A stretch of DNA of 63,219 nt from Ignavibacteria bacterium (GTDB lineage Bacteria > Bacteroidota > Ignavibacteria > UBA10030 > SZUA-254). Location: NCBI GenBank assembly GCA_016178595.1, contig JACOSY010000045.1, positions 1 through 63,219 of the forward strand, read 5' to 3'. Shown one piece after another: positions 44,800 to 52,899 of the stretch; the stretch's first letter is position 1; every line of letters begins with the position of its first letter. A program made the translations under genes and the position numbers. The notes under the pieces are model-generated. The model searched no databases. It had not been told where the DNA came from and saw only the letters and a list, made by a program, of their open reading frames with translations.

Positions 44800-46224
44800 A
44801 TGAATACCATTGGACGTATCAGTCCTTTCATCGTTCTTGTCCTTACGCTGCTTTGCTCGGCCTCTCTTTGCGCTCAATCGTATGCCGGGTACGGCATATA
44901 CGATACCGATTTTCTTCCACCAAGCTTCTTCAAATCGAACCGCGAAAAGCTTTTGCGCCAAATAGGTGATTCTGCAGTCGTTGTCCTATACAGCGCGAGC
45001 GAGCACACGCGCAATAACGACGTTGAATTTCAGTTCAGGCAAGACGACGACTTCTTCTACATGACGGGATGCAACGAACCAAGCGCGCTTCTCATTCTCT
45101 CATCAAATCCGATCGAGGTAACCGATACGACCGGTACGCACACAGTTCATGAAATTCTCTTTGTAGAATCTCGTAACTCGCGTGCAGAGACATGGACAGG
45201 ACGGCGGCTCGGTCCGTACGGCGCAATCAAAGTACTTGGAGTAGAATCGGCTTCAACGAATACGGAATACAAGCAAGCTCTGCGTCGTGCATTGTCGAAG
45301 GCCAAGGCGCTCTATATACCGCTTCCCCCTGAGGAGATCAACGGGAAGATTGCAGACATGGTCAGAGACATCGAGCAAACTACGAGATCGATGCAGCGAT
45401 CGATCGAAATTCGTACGCCACTGCATCTGATACGCGGCATGCGCCAGGTGAAGTCCGCTGAAGAGTTGAAGGTCATGCGCAAGGGCGTGGAGATCTCTAT
45501 GGAGGGCCATCGCCAGATGATGCGCTCGTGTAAGGACGGCATGTACGAATACCAGCTTCAAGCGCTCTTCGAGTTTGTCGGGAAGGATCGAGGAGCGGAG
45601 TATACAGCTTACCCGTGCATTGTCGGCTCGGGAGAGAATTCCGTTATCCTCCATTACAATACAAACCGCAAACAGCTGCACGCCGGTGAAATCATCGTGA
45701 TGGATTGCGCTATGGAATACCATAACTACGCAACCGACATCACGCGAACGATTCCGGTGAGTGGACGATTCACCGATGCACAGAGAGCGATCTACAACAT
45801 CGTCTATGATGCGCAGGAAGAAGCGATGAAACTTGTGAAGCCCGGGGTCAACTATTACAAGGAAGTGACCCAACGTGCAGGAGAAGTGATTCGCAATGGA
45901 CTTCTCCAACTTGGTGTCATTAAAGATTCCGCAGATTATAAGAAGTATTTTATCCATGGACTCGGTCACCCGGTTGGACTGGATGTGCACGATGTCTCGT
46001 CGGATGGAGTGCTGAAAGAAGGAGAAGTGTGGACGGTGGAGCCGGGCATCTACATTCCTGCCAATACCGAAGGAGTCGATTCGAAGTGGTGGAATATCGG
46101 TGTCCGCATCGAAGATGAAGTGCTCGTCACCGGAGACGGCAACGAGCTGCTCACCCGTGCATTACCCCGGAAGGGGGAGGATATCGAGAAGACGATGCAA
46201 GAACGCGGCGTTGTTGGTAAGTGA
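44800..46224 (+). CDS. pepP-like: Secreted Xaa-Pro aminopeptidase (M24B)
   Basis: The enzyme removes an N-terminal residue linked to proline. The 474-residue protein has a signal peptide (about 1-26, ending LCAQ), which is unusual since most PepP proteins are cytoplasmic. The pita-bread catalytic domain shows the dimetal ligands in MDCAMEYHNYATDITRT (Asp/Asp), GLGHPVGLDVHDV (His), EPGIYIP (Glu) and GVRIEDEVLVT (Glu). The N-terminal domain contains FQFRQDDDFFYMTGCNEP, typical of PepP. It probably works in the periplasm or outside on proline-rich peptides, alongside the M28 and other exopeptidases of this window. Confidence 0.93.
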   Translation: MNTIGRISPFIVLVLTLLCSASLCAQSYAGYGIYDTDFLPPSFFKSNREKLLRQIGDSAVVVLYSASEHTRNNDVEFQFRQDDDFFYMTGCNEPSALLILSSNPIEVTDTTGTHTVHEILFVESRNSRAETWTGRRLGPYGAIKVLGVESASTNTEYKQALRRALSKAKALYIPLPPEEINGKIADMVRDIEQTTRSMQRSIEIRTPLHLIRGMRQVKSAEELKVMRKGVEISMEGHRQMMRSCKDGMYEYQLQALFEFVGKDRGAEYTAYPCIVGSGENSVILHYNTNRKQLHAGEIIVMDCAMEYHNYATDITRTIPVSGRFTDAQRAIYNIVYDAQEEAMKLVKPGVNYYKEVTQRAGEVIRNGLLQLGVIKDSADYKKYFIHGLGHPVGLDVHDVSSDGVLKEGEVWTVEPGIYIPANTEGVDSKWWNIGVRIEDEVLVTGDGNELLTRALPRKGEDIEKTMQERGVVGK

Positions 46225-46278
46225 TTGCACGTTGCAGCTCATCTGTTCTGAGGTGGAGGTTATCGCAGTCCGCGGTGA

Positions 46279-46472
46279 TTATTTGTTTCCTCGAAGAACA
46301 CGTGCCGGCAAATAAATGATCGCCTTGATAAAGCTCAGCACACCATAGACGGCAATCTCGACAAGTCTGAAGGGGAGTAGAATCAATCAAACGATGGGTA
46401 CAGAACGAGAGATAGAAGTGCAAGCGGCCAACACATGAAGAGGAGTATCAGCCAGAGGATGAATGTCGCCAT
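46279..46472 (-). pseudogene. Frameshifted small conserved membrane protein (about 65 residues)
   Basis: On the minus strand an ATG at 46472 begins MATFILWLILLFMCWPLALL, then LVLYPSF, after which the frame is lost. In the next frame WLILLPFRLVEIAV-type sequence continues (LILLPFRLVEIAVYGVLSF, AIIYLPARVLRGNK, stop at 46279-46281). Joined, the two parts match a small two-helix membrane protein that is common and unnamed in many bacteria (pattern known from memory). One base is gained or lost near 46385. The rest of 46225-46605 shows no other gene. Confidence 0.6.
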
Positions 46473-46605
46473 CGTCGAAGGTCCCCTAAGGTCTTCACCA
46501 TTCCCTACGTGAAAGTATGCCAGCAGGCTGCACCGTTTCGGAAGTAAAGCGCAAGCACCAATAGATTATCTATAGATCATCAACAGAACATTTACGGAGG
46601 ATTCT

Positions 46606-47517
46606 ATGAACCAAGAAGCGCAACAAGAAAACGAAGACCTGATCCATGAAAAATCATCGCAAGCGAAAAAAGAACAGGAGGAGCACGTCTTAGTCCGATG
46701 GCTAAGGCTTAGAGGCAAGAAAGCCCGAATATTCTTCCTTTTTCTAATGCTGGTCGTTCTCCTTGCCCTGACACTTGGACTTGGTTATTTATGCTTGTAT
46801 ATGTACTTGCCGATTGTTTGGGATTGGGGATTCAATCCCGCCTCTTGGAAAGGTATACTCTCAGTTTTTGGTGCCATCTATTTAGTGATCATTCCGTTCA
46901 TTCCGATTGGTTACTCAGCAGGAATTATTAAGGGGATTCTGAATATTTTTATAGAAGAGGAAGAAAGTCCTCTTAAGAATAAACTTCTGAGTATCGAAAG
47001 AAGTCAAGCGGAGATCGAGAACACCCTCGAGAAAAATGAAAAAGGCGGGCTTATTCCTCTTGTCAAGTATAGTAGGCTTCAGTTGGAAGCGTATTACAAG
47101 ATCGGATTAAGCCAAACACAACGCAGTTTCCGATATAGCATCATTGCAATGTGGATTGGATTCCTAATAATCATTGCAGGTATTGTGCTCTATATTTTGC
47201 CTGTAGAGAAAGTCAACGAAAAATTGGTGGAAAGCAACTTGCAAGTCATGACAATCATAGGAGGTACTGTAGTAGAATTTATCTCAGCTCTATTCCTCTG
47301 GGTATACAGAAACTCAATAAACCAGCTCACCTATTTTTATAACAGACAAATTTTTATTCATCACGTACTGCTGTGTGCTAAGATATCCGACGGGATGAAA
47401 GAGCCCGACGTATCCAAGAGATATATAATAGAGAAGGTTCTCGACTACGAATCGAAAGTACCAACCTCACGATTGCCCAAATCTAGAGTTGGCAAACTCT
47501 TGCAGAAAAAAGAATAG
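46606..47517 (+). CDS. TRADD-N-associated-type membrane protein
   Basis: AGGATTCT precedes the ATG. The 303-residue protein has two hydrophobic segments near 42-66 and 82-110 and another pair near 180-200 and 218-240. The second pair lies in a characteristic unit: AYYKIGLSQTQRSFRYSII, a helix, then MTIIGGTVVEFISALFLWVYR and NSINQLTYFYNRQIFIHHVL. This is the layout of the two-helix domain found beside TRADD-N and other predicted conflict or counter-invader domains in cyanobacteria and others. Such proteins anchor effector systems at the membrane. No effector domain is visible here, and the N-terminus is acidic and coiled. Confidence 0.65.
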   Translation: MNQEAQQENEDLIHEKSSQAKKEQEEHVLVRWLRLRGKKARIFFLFLMLVVLLALTLGLGYLCLYMYLPIVWDWGFNPASWKGILSVFGAIYLVIIPFIPIGYSAGIIKGILNIFIEEEESPLKNKLLSIERSQAEIENTLEKNEKGGLIPLVKYSRLQLEAYYKIGLSQTQRSFRYSIIAMWIGFLIIIAGIVLYILPVEKVNEKLVESNLQVMTIIGGTVVEFISALFLWVYRNSINQLTYFYNRQIFIHHVLLCAKISDGMKEPDVSKRYIIEKVLDYESKVPTSRLPKSRVGKLLQKKE

Positions 47518-47544
47518 CTACATATTCGGTGTCTGCGCCTAACA

Positions 47545-47668
47545 GCCGTAAAAATGATGCACTGAGTTTTACAATGAAAAAGAAATCAACGTCTGCCGAT
47601 GAAGCTCGATACTTTTGCTCACTGCTAATGAGAATTATATTCTCGCAAAAGTATTGTATTTTTACGGC
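47545..47668 (+). repeat. Nested inverted repeat, 124 bp
   Basis: Outer arms GCCGTAAAAAT (47545-47555) and ATTTTTACGGC (47658-47668) are perfect reverse complements of 11 bp. Inner arms ATACTTTTGC (47609-47618) and GCAAAAGTAT (47645-47654) are perfect over 10 bp. The piece lies between two genes and could be a MITE-like element, a structured transcript end or a protein-binding site. No direct-repeat target duplication could be proven. Confidence 0.6.
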
Positions 47669-47799
47669 AGCCATTTGATTGATAGAACACGATTCGTTAC
47701 ATTGGCAGACATTCAGCACGCGATAGCGTACAGAGACATTTGCCCGACGTACTCATCAACCGCACTCATATCAGCAGGACTGACGAAAGGAATATCTTC

Positions 47800-49659
47800 A
47801 TGAACACCGGTCGACTTCAAAGCGTTTATTGGATTATCACATTGCTGTATCTTCCGATGCAATCAATCAGTGCCCAGACAACGCAACCGCCGTGGCTCAG
47901 TACCTCTGTGAGTAAGCTTGAAGCGGAGCTTGTCACGAAATACGGTGAAGCACAGCGTGCGCGAACACAGAAAGGACTGACACAGGCTGCAAACTTCTGG
48001 CGCACCGAGGATGGTGCTGCTGCCGCCTTTGAAGAGTTCGTTCGAACAAACTTTGCCGGCGACCAGGCGACGCTTGATACGATGTTCTCCCGGTTCGTAC
48101 ACAACTTCGAGCAGCTCTCCGGGCACATGCACGAGATCAACCGTGAATTCCGGCAACAATCGGATCTCGATTTCGGACCGATCATGCCCTTCGATGAAAT
48201 CTTCGCAGGGTACGATCCCTCGGCGCACATTACCGACGATTTTTTCCAGAACAAACTCGCGTTCGTCGTCCTTCTGAATTTCCCTCTCACAACACTTGAA
48301 GAGCGGCTGACCGAGGGTGAGAAGTGGACGCGCCGCCAGTGGGCGGAAACTCGGCTTGCCGATTCGTTCTCGAAACGAATTCCTGCCGACGTGAATCTTG
48401 CCGTGGCACAAGCGTCTTCCGAAGCTGAACAGTACATTGCACAGTACAATATCTGGATGCATCATCTCGTCGATGCGAAAGGTGGGCGCCTCTTCCCGCC
48501 AAAGCTCCGGCTCCTCTCTCACTGGAATTTGCGCGACGAGATCAAGGCAGATTACAGCGATGCAGAAAACGGACTTGCCAAGCAGCGCGCGATCCAGCAA
48601 GTGATGGAACGAATCGTTACGCAAACGATTCCCGCCATGGTGGTGAACAACCCACACGTCGATTGGAATCCATTGACCAACGAAGTGATTAAGGCGGCGG
48701 CGGAGGATGCGGATTCGCCTGCTCCTGCCGATATGAAGGTGAACAACAACCCTGAACCAGACACGCGCTATGCCACGCTGTTAAAAACATACCAGGCGTC
48801 GAGAAAAATCGATCCGTATTCGCCGACGGCACCGACACATATTGCTCGACGCTTCAACGAGGATCGCCAGATTCCCGAAGCACGGGTAAAGGCGATGCTT
48901 GAATCGGTTCTCTCCTCGCCGCTTGTGCCGAAAGTCGCGAAGCTGATCGAATCGAGACTCGGTCGTTCACTCGAGCCATTCGACATCTGGTACAACGGCT
49001 TCAAGCAGCGCGGTGCGTACACCGAACCACAGCTCGACGAAATCGTTTCGAAGAAATATCCGACACCAGAAGCATACAAAAACGATATCCCGAATATTTT
49101 GATGAAGCTTGGATTCTCAAAGGAACGTGCGCAGTATTTGGCCGATAATATCATTGTCGATCCGGCGCGCGGCTCCGGCCATGCGATGGGAGCCGGGATG
49201 CGCGCCGAGAAGGCGCATCTCCGTACGCGTGTCGGCAAGAGCGGCATGAATTACAAAGGGTACAATATTGCAGTGCACGAGATGGGGCATAATGTCGAGC
49301 AGACCTTCTCGCTGAACGATAACGATCAGTATTTCCTGCAAGGTGTTCCGAATACTGCTTTTACCGAGGCGCTCGCCTTCGTTTTCCAGGGTCACGACAT
49401 CGAGCTTCTCGGCTTGACGAAGCCTGATGCGAAGAGCGAAGCGCTGAAAACCCTCAACGATTTCTGGGGAACCTACGAGATTGCAGGAGTGGCTCTTGTG
49501 GATATGGCCGTCTGGCATTGGCTGTACGATCATCCGGATGCGACACCGGCTCAGTTGAAGGAAGCAACAGTTCAGATCGCCAAAGATATTTGGAACATGT
49601 ACTTCGCTCCGGTCTTTGGAAAAAAAATGTCGTTCTCCTCGGCATCTATTCGCACATGA
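47800..49659 (+). CDS. Secreted HEXXH zinc metallopeptidase (frame broken near the end)
   Basis: The ATG at 47800 (MNTGRLQSVYWIITLLYLP) follows AAAGGA at 8 bases and opens a signal peptide ending SISAQ. The protein shows HEMGHNVEQTF (near residue 500) with zinc-binding His pair and Glu, then FTEALAFVFQGHDIE about 30 residues later supplying the third ligand Glu, a gluzincin arrangement close to M3-type oligopeptidases. The frame ends at 49659 after an A8 run (49620-49627), but the natural protein continues in the -1 frame to 49898, giving about 700 residues. Either one A is missing in the assembly, or ribosomes slip on A-AAA-AAA. Confidence 0.8.
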   Translation: MNTGRLQSVYWIITLLYLPMQSISAQTTQPPWLSTSVSKLEAELVTKYGEAQRARTQKGLTQAANFWRTEDGAAAAFEEFVRTNFAGDQATLDTMFSRFVHNFEQLSGHMHEINREFRQQSDLDFGPIMPFDEIFAGYDPSAHITDDFFQNKLAFVVLLNFPLTTLEERLTEGEKWTRRQWAETRLADSFSKRIPADVNLAVAQASSEAEQYIAQYNIWMHHLVDAKGGRLFPPKLRLLSHWNLRDEIKADYSDAENGLAKQRAIQQVMERIVTQTIPAMVVNNPHVDWNPLTNEVIKAAAEDADSPAPADMKVNNNPEPDTRYATLLKTYQASRKIDPYSPTAPTHIARRFNEDRQIPEARVKAMLESVLSSPLVPKVAKLIESRLGRSLEPFDIWYNGFKQRGAYTEPQLDEIVSKKYPTPEAYKNDIPNILMKLGFSKERAQYLADNIIVDPARGSGHAMGAGMRAEKAHLRTRVGKSGMNYKGYNIAVHEMGHNVEQTFSLNDNDQYFLQGVPNTAFTEALAFVFQGHDIELLGLTKPDAKSEALKTLNDFWGTYEIAGVALVDMAVWHWLYDHPDATPAQLKEATVQIAKDIWNMYFAPVFGKKMSFSSASIRT

Positions 49660-49898
49660 TCGACTCGTTCCTCTATTTGCCGGACTATCCGATCGGTCAC
49701 ATGATCGCATTTCAGATCGAAGAGCAGATGAGAAAGGCCGGCAGCATCGGCACGGAGTTCGAGCGGATCGCGAAGATGGGTCGCGTCACGCCCGATCAAT
49801 GGATGAAAAATGCAACCGGCGCTCCCGTGGGAGCCGATGCGCTGCTCGCAGCGACAGAGCGTGCGCTCACGGAGATGACTGCGAAGACGGAAAGGTAA
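49621..49898 (+). pseudogene. C-terminal end of the HEXXH metallopeptidase in the -1 frame
   Basis: From the A8 run the frame KNVVLLGIYSHMIDSFLYLPDYPIGH continues smoothly to a stop at 49896-49898 and ends in PVGADALLAATERALTEM. It has no start or ribosome site of its own, while the upstream frame ends within 12 codons of the run in non-conserved sequence. The conserved zinc peptidase fold normally includes such a C-terminal helical block. It should be read as the end of the upstream gene. Confidence 0.75.
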
Positions 49899-49976
49899 GT
49901 GTAATCAACGAAGAAGGTGAGATGATCGTGGTTCCGCGCGTTAGATGTCCTTGCCCCAACGAGGCTTAAGTGGTCG

Positions 49977-50501
49977 TCAGGCTGGTTGAGCGGCTTGTTT
50001 GACGACGGTGTTTACGTCGCCAAGACAGCATTCGCCTTTCGGGTTCTTGATGTTGCACGCACAGTTACCGACTTTGACCTGCTGTGCTATCTGGAGAGAA
50101 GCAGTTGATTTTCCTGTTTGGTTCAGTTCGTCTTCGATACGTCCACGTGTCCATTCAAAGCAGTAGCAGACATTGACATCATCGCCTTTGTCTTTGGCAA
50201 ACACCTTTACGTTAACATCATCGACAGTAAAGTATGGCATGCGTTCATTTGAGAAATAGACGCACTTGCATTCGGGATCTGTACAGTAATAGTATTGCAC
50301 GTTCTGAATTGACCCGACTTTCTCCGCTTTCAACAAGTGCTCAAGAGTTCTCCGCTGAACTTTCCGAGAGGAAGTTTTAGAGACAGGGCACTCCGCTCTT
50401 GCAGGTGTGGGCGTTTTCTCCGTAACGAGGCAACACGCATCGCCGCTCTTATGCTTGTCAGCAGCAATTACTTCAACGGGTAGTGCGCAACAGGAATTCA
50501 T
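49977..50501 (-). CDS. CopZ-like Cys-rich metallochaperone
   Basis: The 174-residue protein has 13 Cys. Residues about 50-160 match the N-terminal domain of Archaeoglobus-type CopZ (YYYCTDPECKCVYFSNE, VNVCYCFEWTRGRIEDEL, VGNCACNIKNPKGECCLGDV), which binds a [2Fe-2S] cluster and zinc, while the classic copper-binding HMA domain is missing here. Such proteins move or reduce metals next to transporters. The ATG lies 1 base after the MerTP stop, so it belongs to the metal operon with ArsR and MerTP. Its metal here is not certain: mercury, copper or lead are all possible. Confidence 0.8.
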   Translation of the reverse strand: MNSCCALPVEVIAADKHKSGDACCLVTEKTPTPARAECPVSKTSSRKVQRRTLEHLLKAEKVGSIQNVQYYYCTDPECKCVYFSNERMPYFTVDDVNVKVFAKDKGDDVNVCYCFEWTRGRIEDELNQTGKSTASLQIAQQVKVGNCACNIKNPKGECCLGDVNTVVKQAAQPA

Positions 50502-50502
50502 A

Positions 50503-51093
50503 TTACTTTCCTTTCTTTTGTTCTATGATGGCAGCAATAAACCCATTTTCTTTCACGCGCTCGACAAAAGCATCTGGCTTGACCAGCACAGGGTCATACT
50601 CGATGACTGCTTCTCCCTTTTCAAAGCTTACTCGTGCCTTATGAACACCGCGAACGCTTGCAAGTGAACCTTCAACACCAGCGGCACACGCCTTGCAATC
50701 CATCCCTTCGACATTCAACGAAACAACCGCTTTGCCTTGCACTGCCACATTTGCCGAAGTCGAAGGAGCAACTCCCAAGTACGGAAATGCAATTGCAATA
50801 GCGGCAAGAAAGGTTGCGCTCCACACACCGAACTTGTTCCACTTCCCTGCATCTTGGATCTTGCAAGTTCCATCTTCGCAATGTACTTCCCGTTTCCTGT
50901 ACACAAGATAAAATGCACCTAAGAGCAGGAGAACGGTTGCTCCGATGAGGTATGGGCGATAGTTCTCAAAGACTGCGAAGGCTCCAAGGCTCCCAATGCC
51001 TATACCCGCAACCAATACGGGTCCTATGCAGCACAATGACGCGACGACTGCGGCTACTGCTCCACCGAAAGTTGTTAATGTTGTCTTCTTCAT
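50503..51093 (-). CDS. merTP: MerTP-type mercury (metal) transport protein
   Basis: A 196-residue fusion of MerT and MerP. The membrane part has three or four helices with adjacent Cys21-Cys22 in helix 1 (LCCIGP) and Cys72/Cys77 in a loop (HCEDGTC), the MerT metal relay. The C-terminal part is an HMA domain with GMDCKACAAGVEGSL (Cys133/Cys136), a MerP-like carrier facing the periplasm or cytoplasm. It moves Hg(II) inward to reductase or carrier proteins. No merA is seen nearby. It starts 3 bases after the ArsR stop and is co-transcribed with it. Confidence 0.92.
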   Translation of the reverse strand: MKKTTLTTFGGAVAAVVASLCCIGPVLVAGIGIGSLGAFAVFENYRPYLIGATVLLLLGAFYLVYRKREVHCEDGTCKIQDAGKWNKFGVWSATFLAAIAIAFPYLGVAPSTSANVAVQGKAVVSLNVEGMDCKACAAGVEGSLASVRGVHKARVSFEKGEAVIEYDPVLVKPDAFVERVKENGFIAAIIEQKKGK

Positions 51094-51096
51094 AAA

Positions 51097-51501
51097 TTAA
51101 TTCCTTTCATTCAATGCAAACGCATGTTGTTTTTTTGTTTCATCCAATCTGAACATATCTTCCAAATTTGTGGTGAAGATGTTCGATACAAGTGAATAAT
51201 AAATGGTCTGTCCTTTGCGCCGAGTTTTGACGATATTCTTGTCCTTCAGCTTTCGCAGATGCTGCGACACCGCTGAATCGGTGAGTTCCAAGATTTCCGC
51301 AAGGTCGCACACGCACATTTCTTTGTGGGCGTGCAGAAGGTACAGGATTTTAAGCCGTTGGATGTTGCCAGCGCTTCCAAGTAAGTCAGCCAACGTTGCT
51401 AACCCTCTTTGCTCCGCAAGGTTGCGCTTAATGAGTGCAAACTCGGCTTTCGAGAAGGTCGGCCCGATGCAGAGCTTTCCTTCGACATACACTTTTTTCA
51501 T
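51097..51501 (-). CDS. ArsR/SmtB-family metal-sensing repressor
   Basis: The 134-residue protein has a winged helix-turn-helix (DLAEILELTDSAVSQHLRKLKDKNIV) and the metal site motif EMCVCDLAEI (Cys63 and Cys65) in the alpha-3 helix. Cys11 in the N-terminal arm could complete a three-thiolate site as in CadC-type sensors of Cd, Pb and perhaps Hg. When metal binds, it releases the operon promoter. It is the first gene of the operon and an AT-rich, partly palindromic stretch lies before it. No helix alpha-5 site is evident. Confidence 0.92.
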   Translation of the reverse strand: MKKVYVEGKLCIGPTFSKAEFALIKRNLAEQRGLATLADLLGSAGNIQRLKILYLLHAHKEMCVCDLAEILELTDSAVSQHLRKLKDKNIVKTRRKGQTIYYSLVSNIFTTNLEDMFRLDETKKQHAFALNERN

Positions 51502-51521
51502 TGGTCGTCCTATTAGTATTT

Positions 51522-51541
51522 TAGTATATGCTTAAATATTG
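51522..51541 (-). promoter_or_regulatory. Candidate ArsR operator
   Basis: An AT-rich stretch with ATAT-TTAAGC-ATAT (read on the minus strand) lies 20-40 bases before the ArsR start. ArsR/SmtB sites are AT-rich imperfect palindromes at such positions (family knowledge). The match is loose. Confidence 0.35.
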
Positions 51542-51584
51542 TAACAGTATAATGAAAAGAAAGTTCCCAGTCAAGAGAAAAATG

Positions 51585-52313
51585 TTATTCCAAACCGTAC
51601 ACTAGAGCTAAGCGGACAATCGGTTCTTCTGGAAAGGAATCAATTCGAAGCGAAGCGCCAAGTTTCAGATCAAATCTTTCTGCTGCTGAAATATATACAC
51701 CTGGGGTTATCTTCGAAGCATTGATCTGTTCAAAATTGCCGTCAATTTCCAAACCAAGAGCAAGTTCTTGAATGACATTCCGCTTGATACCAAGTGCATA
51801 GCCCGGTTCAAGGGTGCCCTTGCCATCAGAGCTTTGCTCCCAGATCAAATTTCCGGCAATCGTATAATTGCTGAGTTCGATACCTGCAATTACTCTTCCT
51901 TCGTAATTATCGGGATGATCCTGTAATCCTTTTTCAAATTCCATCAGGAGCGCCATACCAAACGGAACATTTCCATTAGAAACCTTCTCTTCTCCATTGG
52001 AGAAATCCCCGATGAGTCCAAGGCGAGACTCCAAGGCAATACCTTCAGTATGAATCTCACCATCGTGAATGCCATGATGCGAGTGCAGCTCCACATCCAA
52101 GCGGTCATTGATCCCGTAAAGAATTCCCGGCTCAAACCCGTATGAACGTTTGCTAAAATGATTTCCAACTTCAGTGGCGAACAGTACGTGCCAGCTTCCC
52201 GGCTGTGATAACTCATAGCTTCCGGTAACCAAATATTTTTTGTCGTGATGAGCCTGGACTGCTGTTGAAAGAACAGACTGGAATATGACCGCAAGAATAA
52301 GTATCCGTTTCAT
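51585..52313 (-). CDS. Exported outer-membrane beta-barrel-like protein
   Basis: The 242-residue protein begins with a signal peptide (about 1-21, ending VQA-H) and then alternates polar and hydrophobic residues in strand-like blocks (GSWHVLFATEVGNHFS, GFEPGILYGINDRLDVELHSHHG, SRLGLIGDF, LALGLEIDGNFEQI) to a C-terminal VRLALVYGLE, the pattern of an outer-membrane barrel. His-rich patches (AHHDKK, HSHHGIHDG) could bind metal. It lies downstream of the metal operon on the same strand but 84 bases behind the ArsR promoter region, so it is a separate unit. Its family is not recognised. Confidence 0.7.
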   Translation of the reverse strand: MKRILILAVIFQSVLSTAVQAHHDKKYLVTGSYELSQPGSWHVLFATEVGNHFSKRSYGFEPGILYGINDRLDVELHSHHGIHDGEIHTEGIALESRLGLIGDFSNGEEKVSNGNVPFGMALLMEFEKGLQDHPDNYEGRVIAGIELSNYTIAGNLIWEQSSDGKGTLEPGYALGIKRNVIQELALGLEIDGNFEQINASKITPGVYISAAERFDLKLGASLRIDSFPEEPIVRLALVYGLE

Positions 52314-52378
52314 GATCGAATTTTGAGATTGTTGAATGTTGGTGACGGTTAGATATTATTAAGACATAATAGAAAGAA

Positions 52379-52404
52379 CAGGGGAAACGAGTGTGTTTCC
52401 CCTG
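52379..52404 (-). terminator. Terminator after the small secreted protein gene
   Basis: On the minus strand CAGGGGAAAC (52404-52395) and GTTTCCCCTG (52388-52379) form a perfect 10-bp stem around six bases, followed by TTCTTTCT. It lies 12 bases after the stop at 52417. Confidence 0.8.
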
Positions 52405-52416
52405 TCCGATCCGCGG

Positions 52417-52809
52417 TTACTTTACCGGTTCGACCTTTGTGTACACAAGCAGGTTCTGACCGCCTTTATGGACAACCATGCCTGTTAACTTCACTTTGTC
52501 TGCGGCATATTGCACCAACTCTTCATTGGCGCCCTTCATTCCTGCCTTGGGGACAACAGTATACACCTTCTCTGTTTTATCCTCAAGAACACCGACAGGC
52601 AATCCACCCTTGATGCAAGAGATGGCGCATTCCTTGTGTGCTTCACCTCTGGCGCCGTTCATGCCCGTGAGATAGCATTTCTGGTCAATGACTTCACCGG
52701 TGATGGTGACTTCTTTCATCTCTTTCATTGCCTTCTTGTCCTGAGCCGATGCGGCAAGAACCGAGACAACCGAAAGAAGAGCGATGATGAATAACTTGGA
52801 TTGTTTCAT
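52417..52809 (-). CDS. Small secreted Cys-containing protein
   Basis: The ATG at 52809 (MKQSKLFIIALLSVVSVL) starts a 130-residue product with a signal peptide (ending ASAQ). The mature part has EVTITGEVIDQKCYLTGMNG, HKECAISCIKGGLPVGVL (three Cys in total) and a beta-rich end (VKLTGMVVHKGGQNLLVYTK). This fits a small exported family seen in metal or redox contexts (from memory, unnamed). An ATG 12 codons upstream exists but lacks a signal-like start. It has its own terminator. Confidence 0.7.
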   Translation of the reverse strand: MKQSKLFIIALLSVVSVLAASAQDKKAMKEMKEVTITGEVIDQKCYLTGMNGARGEAHKECAISCIKGGLPVGVLEDKTEKVYTVVPKAGMKGANEELVQYAADKVKLTGMVVHKGGQNLLVYTKVEPVK

Positions 52810-52899
52810 AACGACGTACTCCTTTATGTATTGTGAATGAATCATGTGAATTATTGTTGCGTGGTTTACCTTAGACTTCTTATCAATTAGTATTATAGT

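Noticed and set aside
47537-47703. Possible integron attC site (GCCTAAC at the left, GTTACAT at the right)
   Set aside because: The right core does not fit GTTRRRY, no integrase or cassette array is near, and the inverted repeats inside do not have attC spacing.
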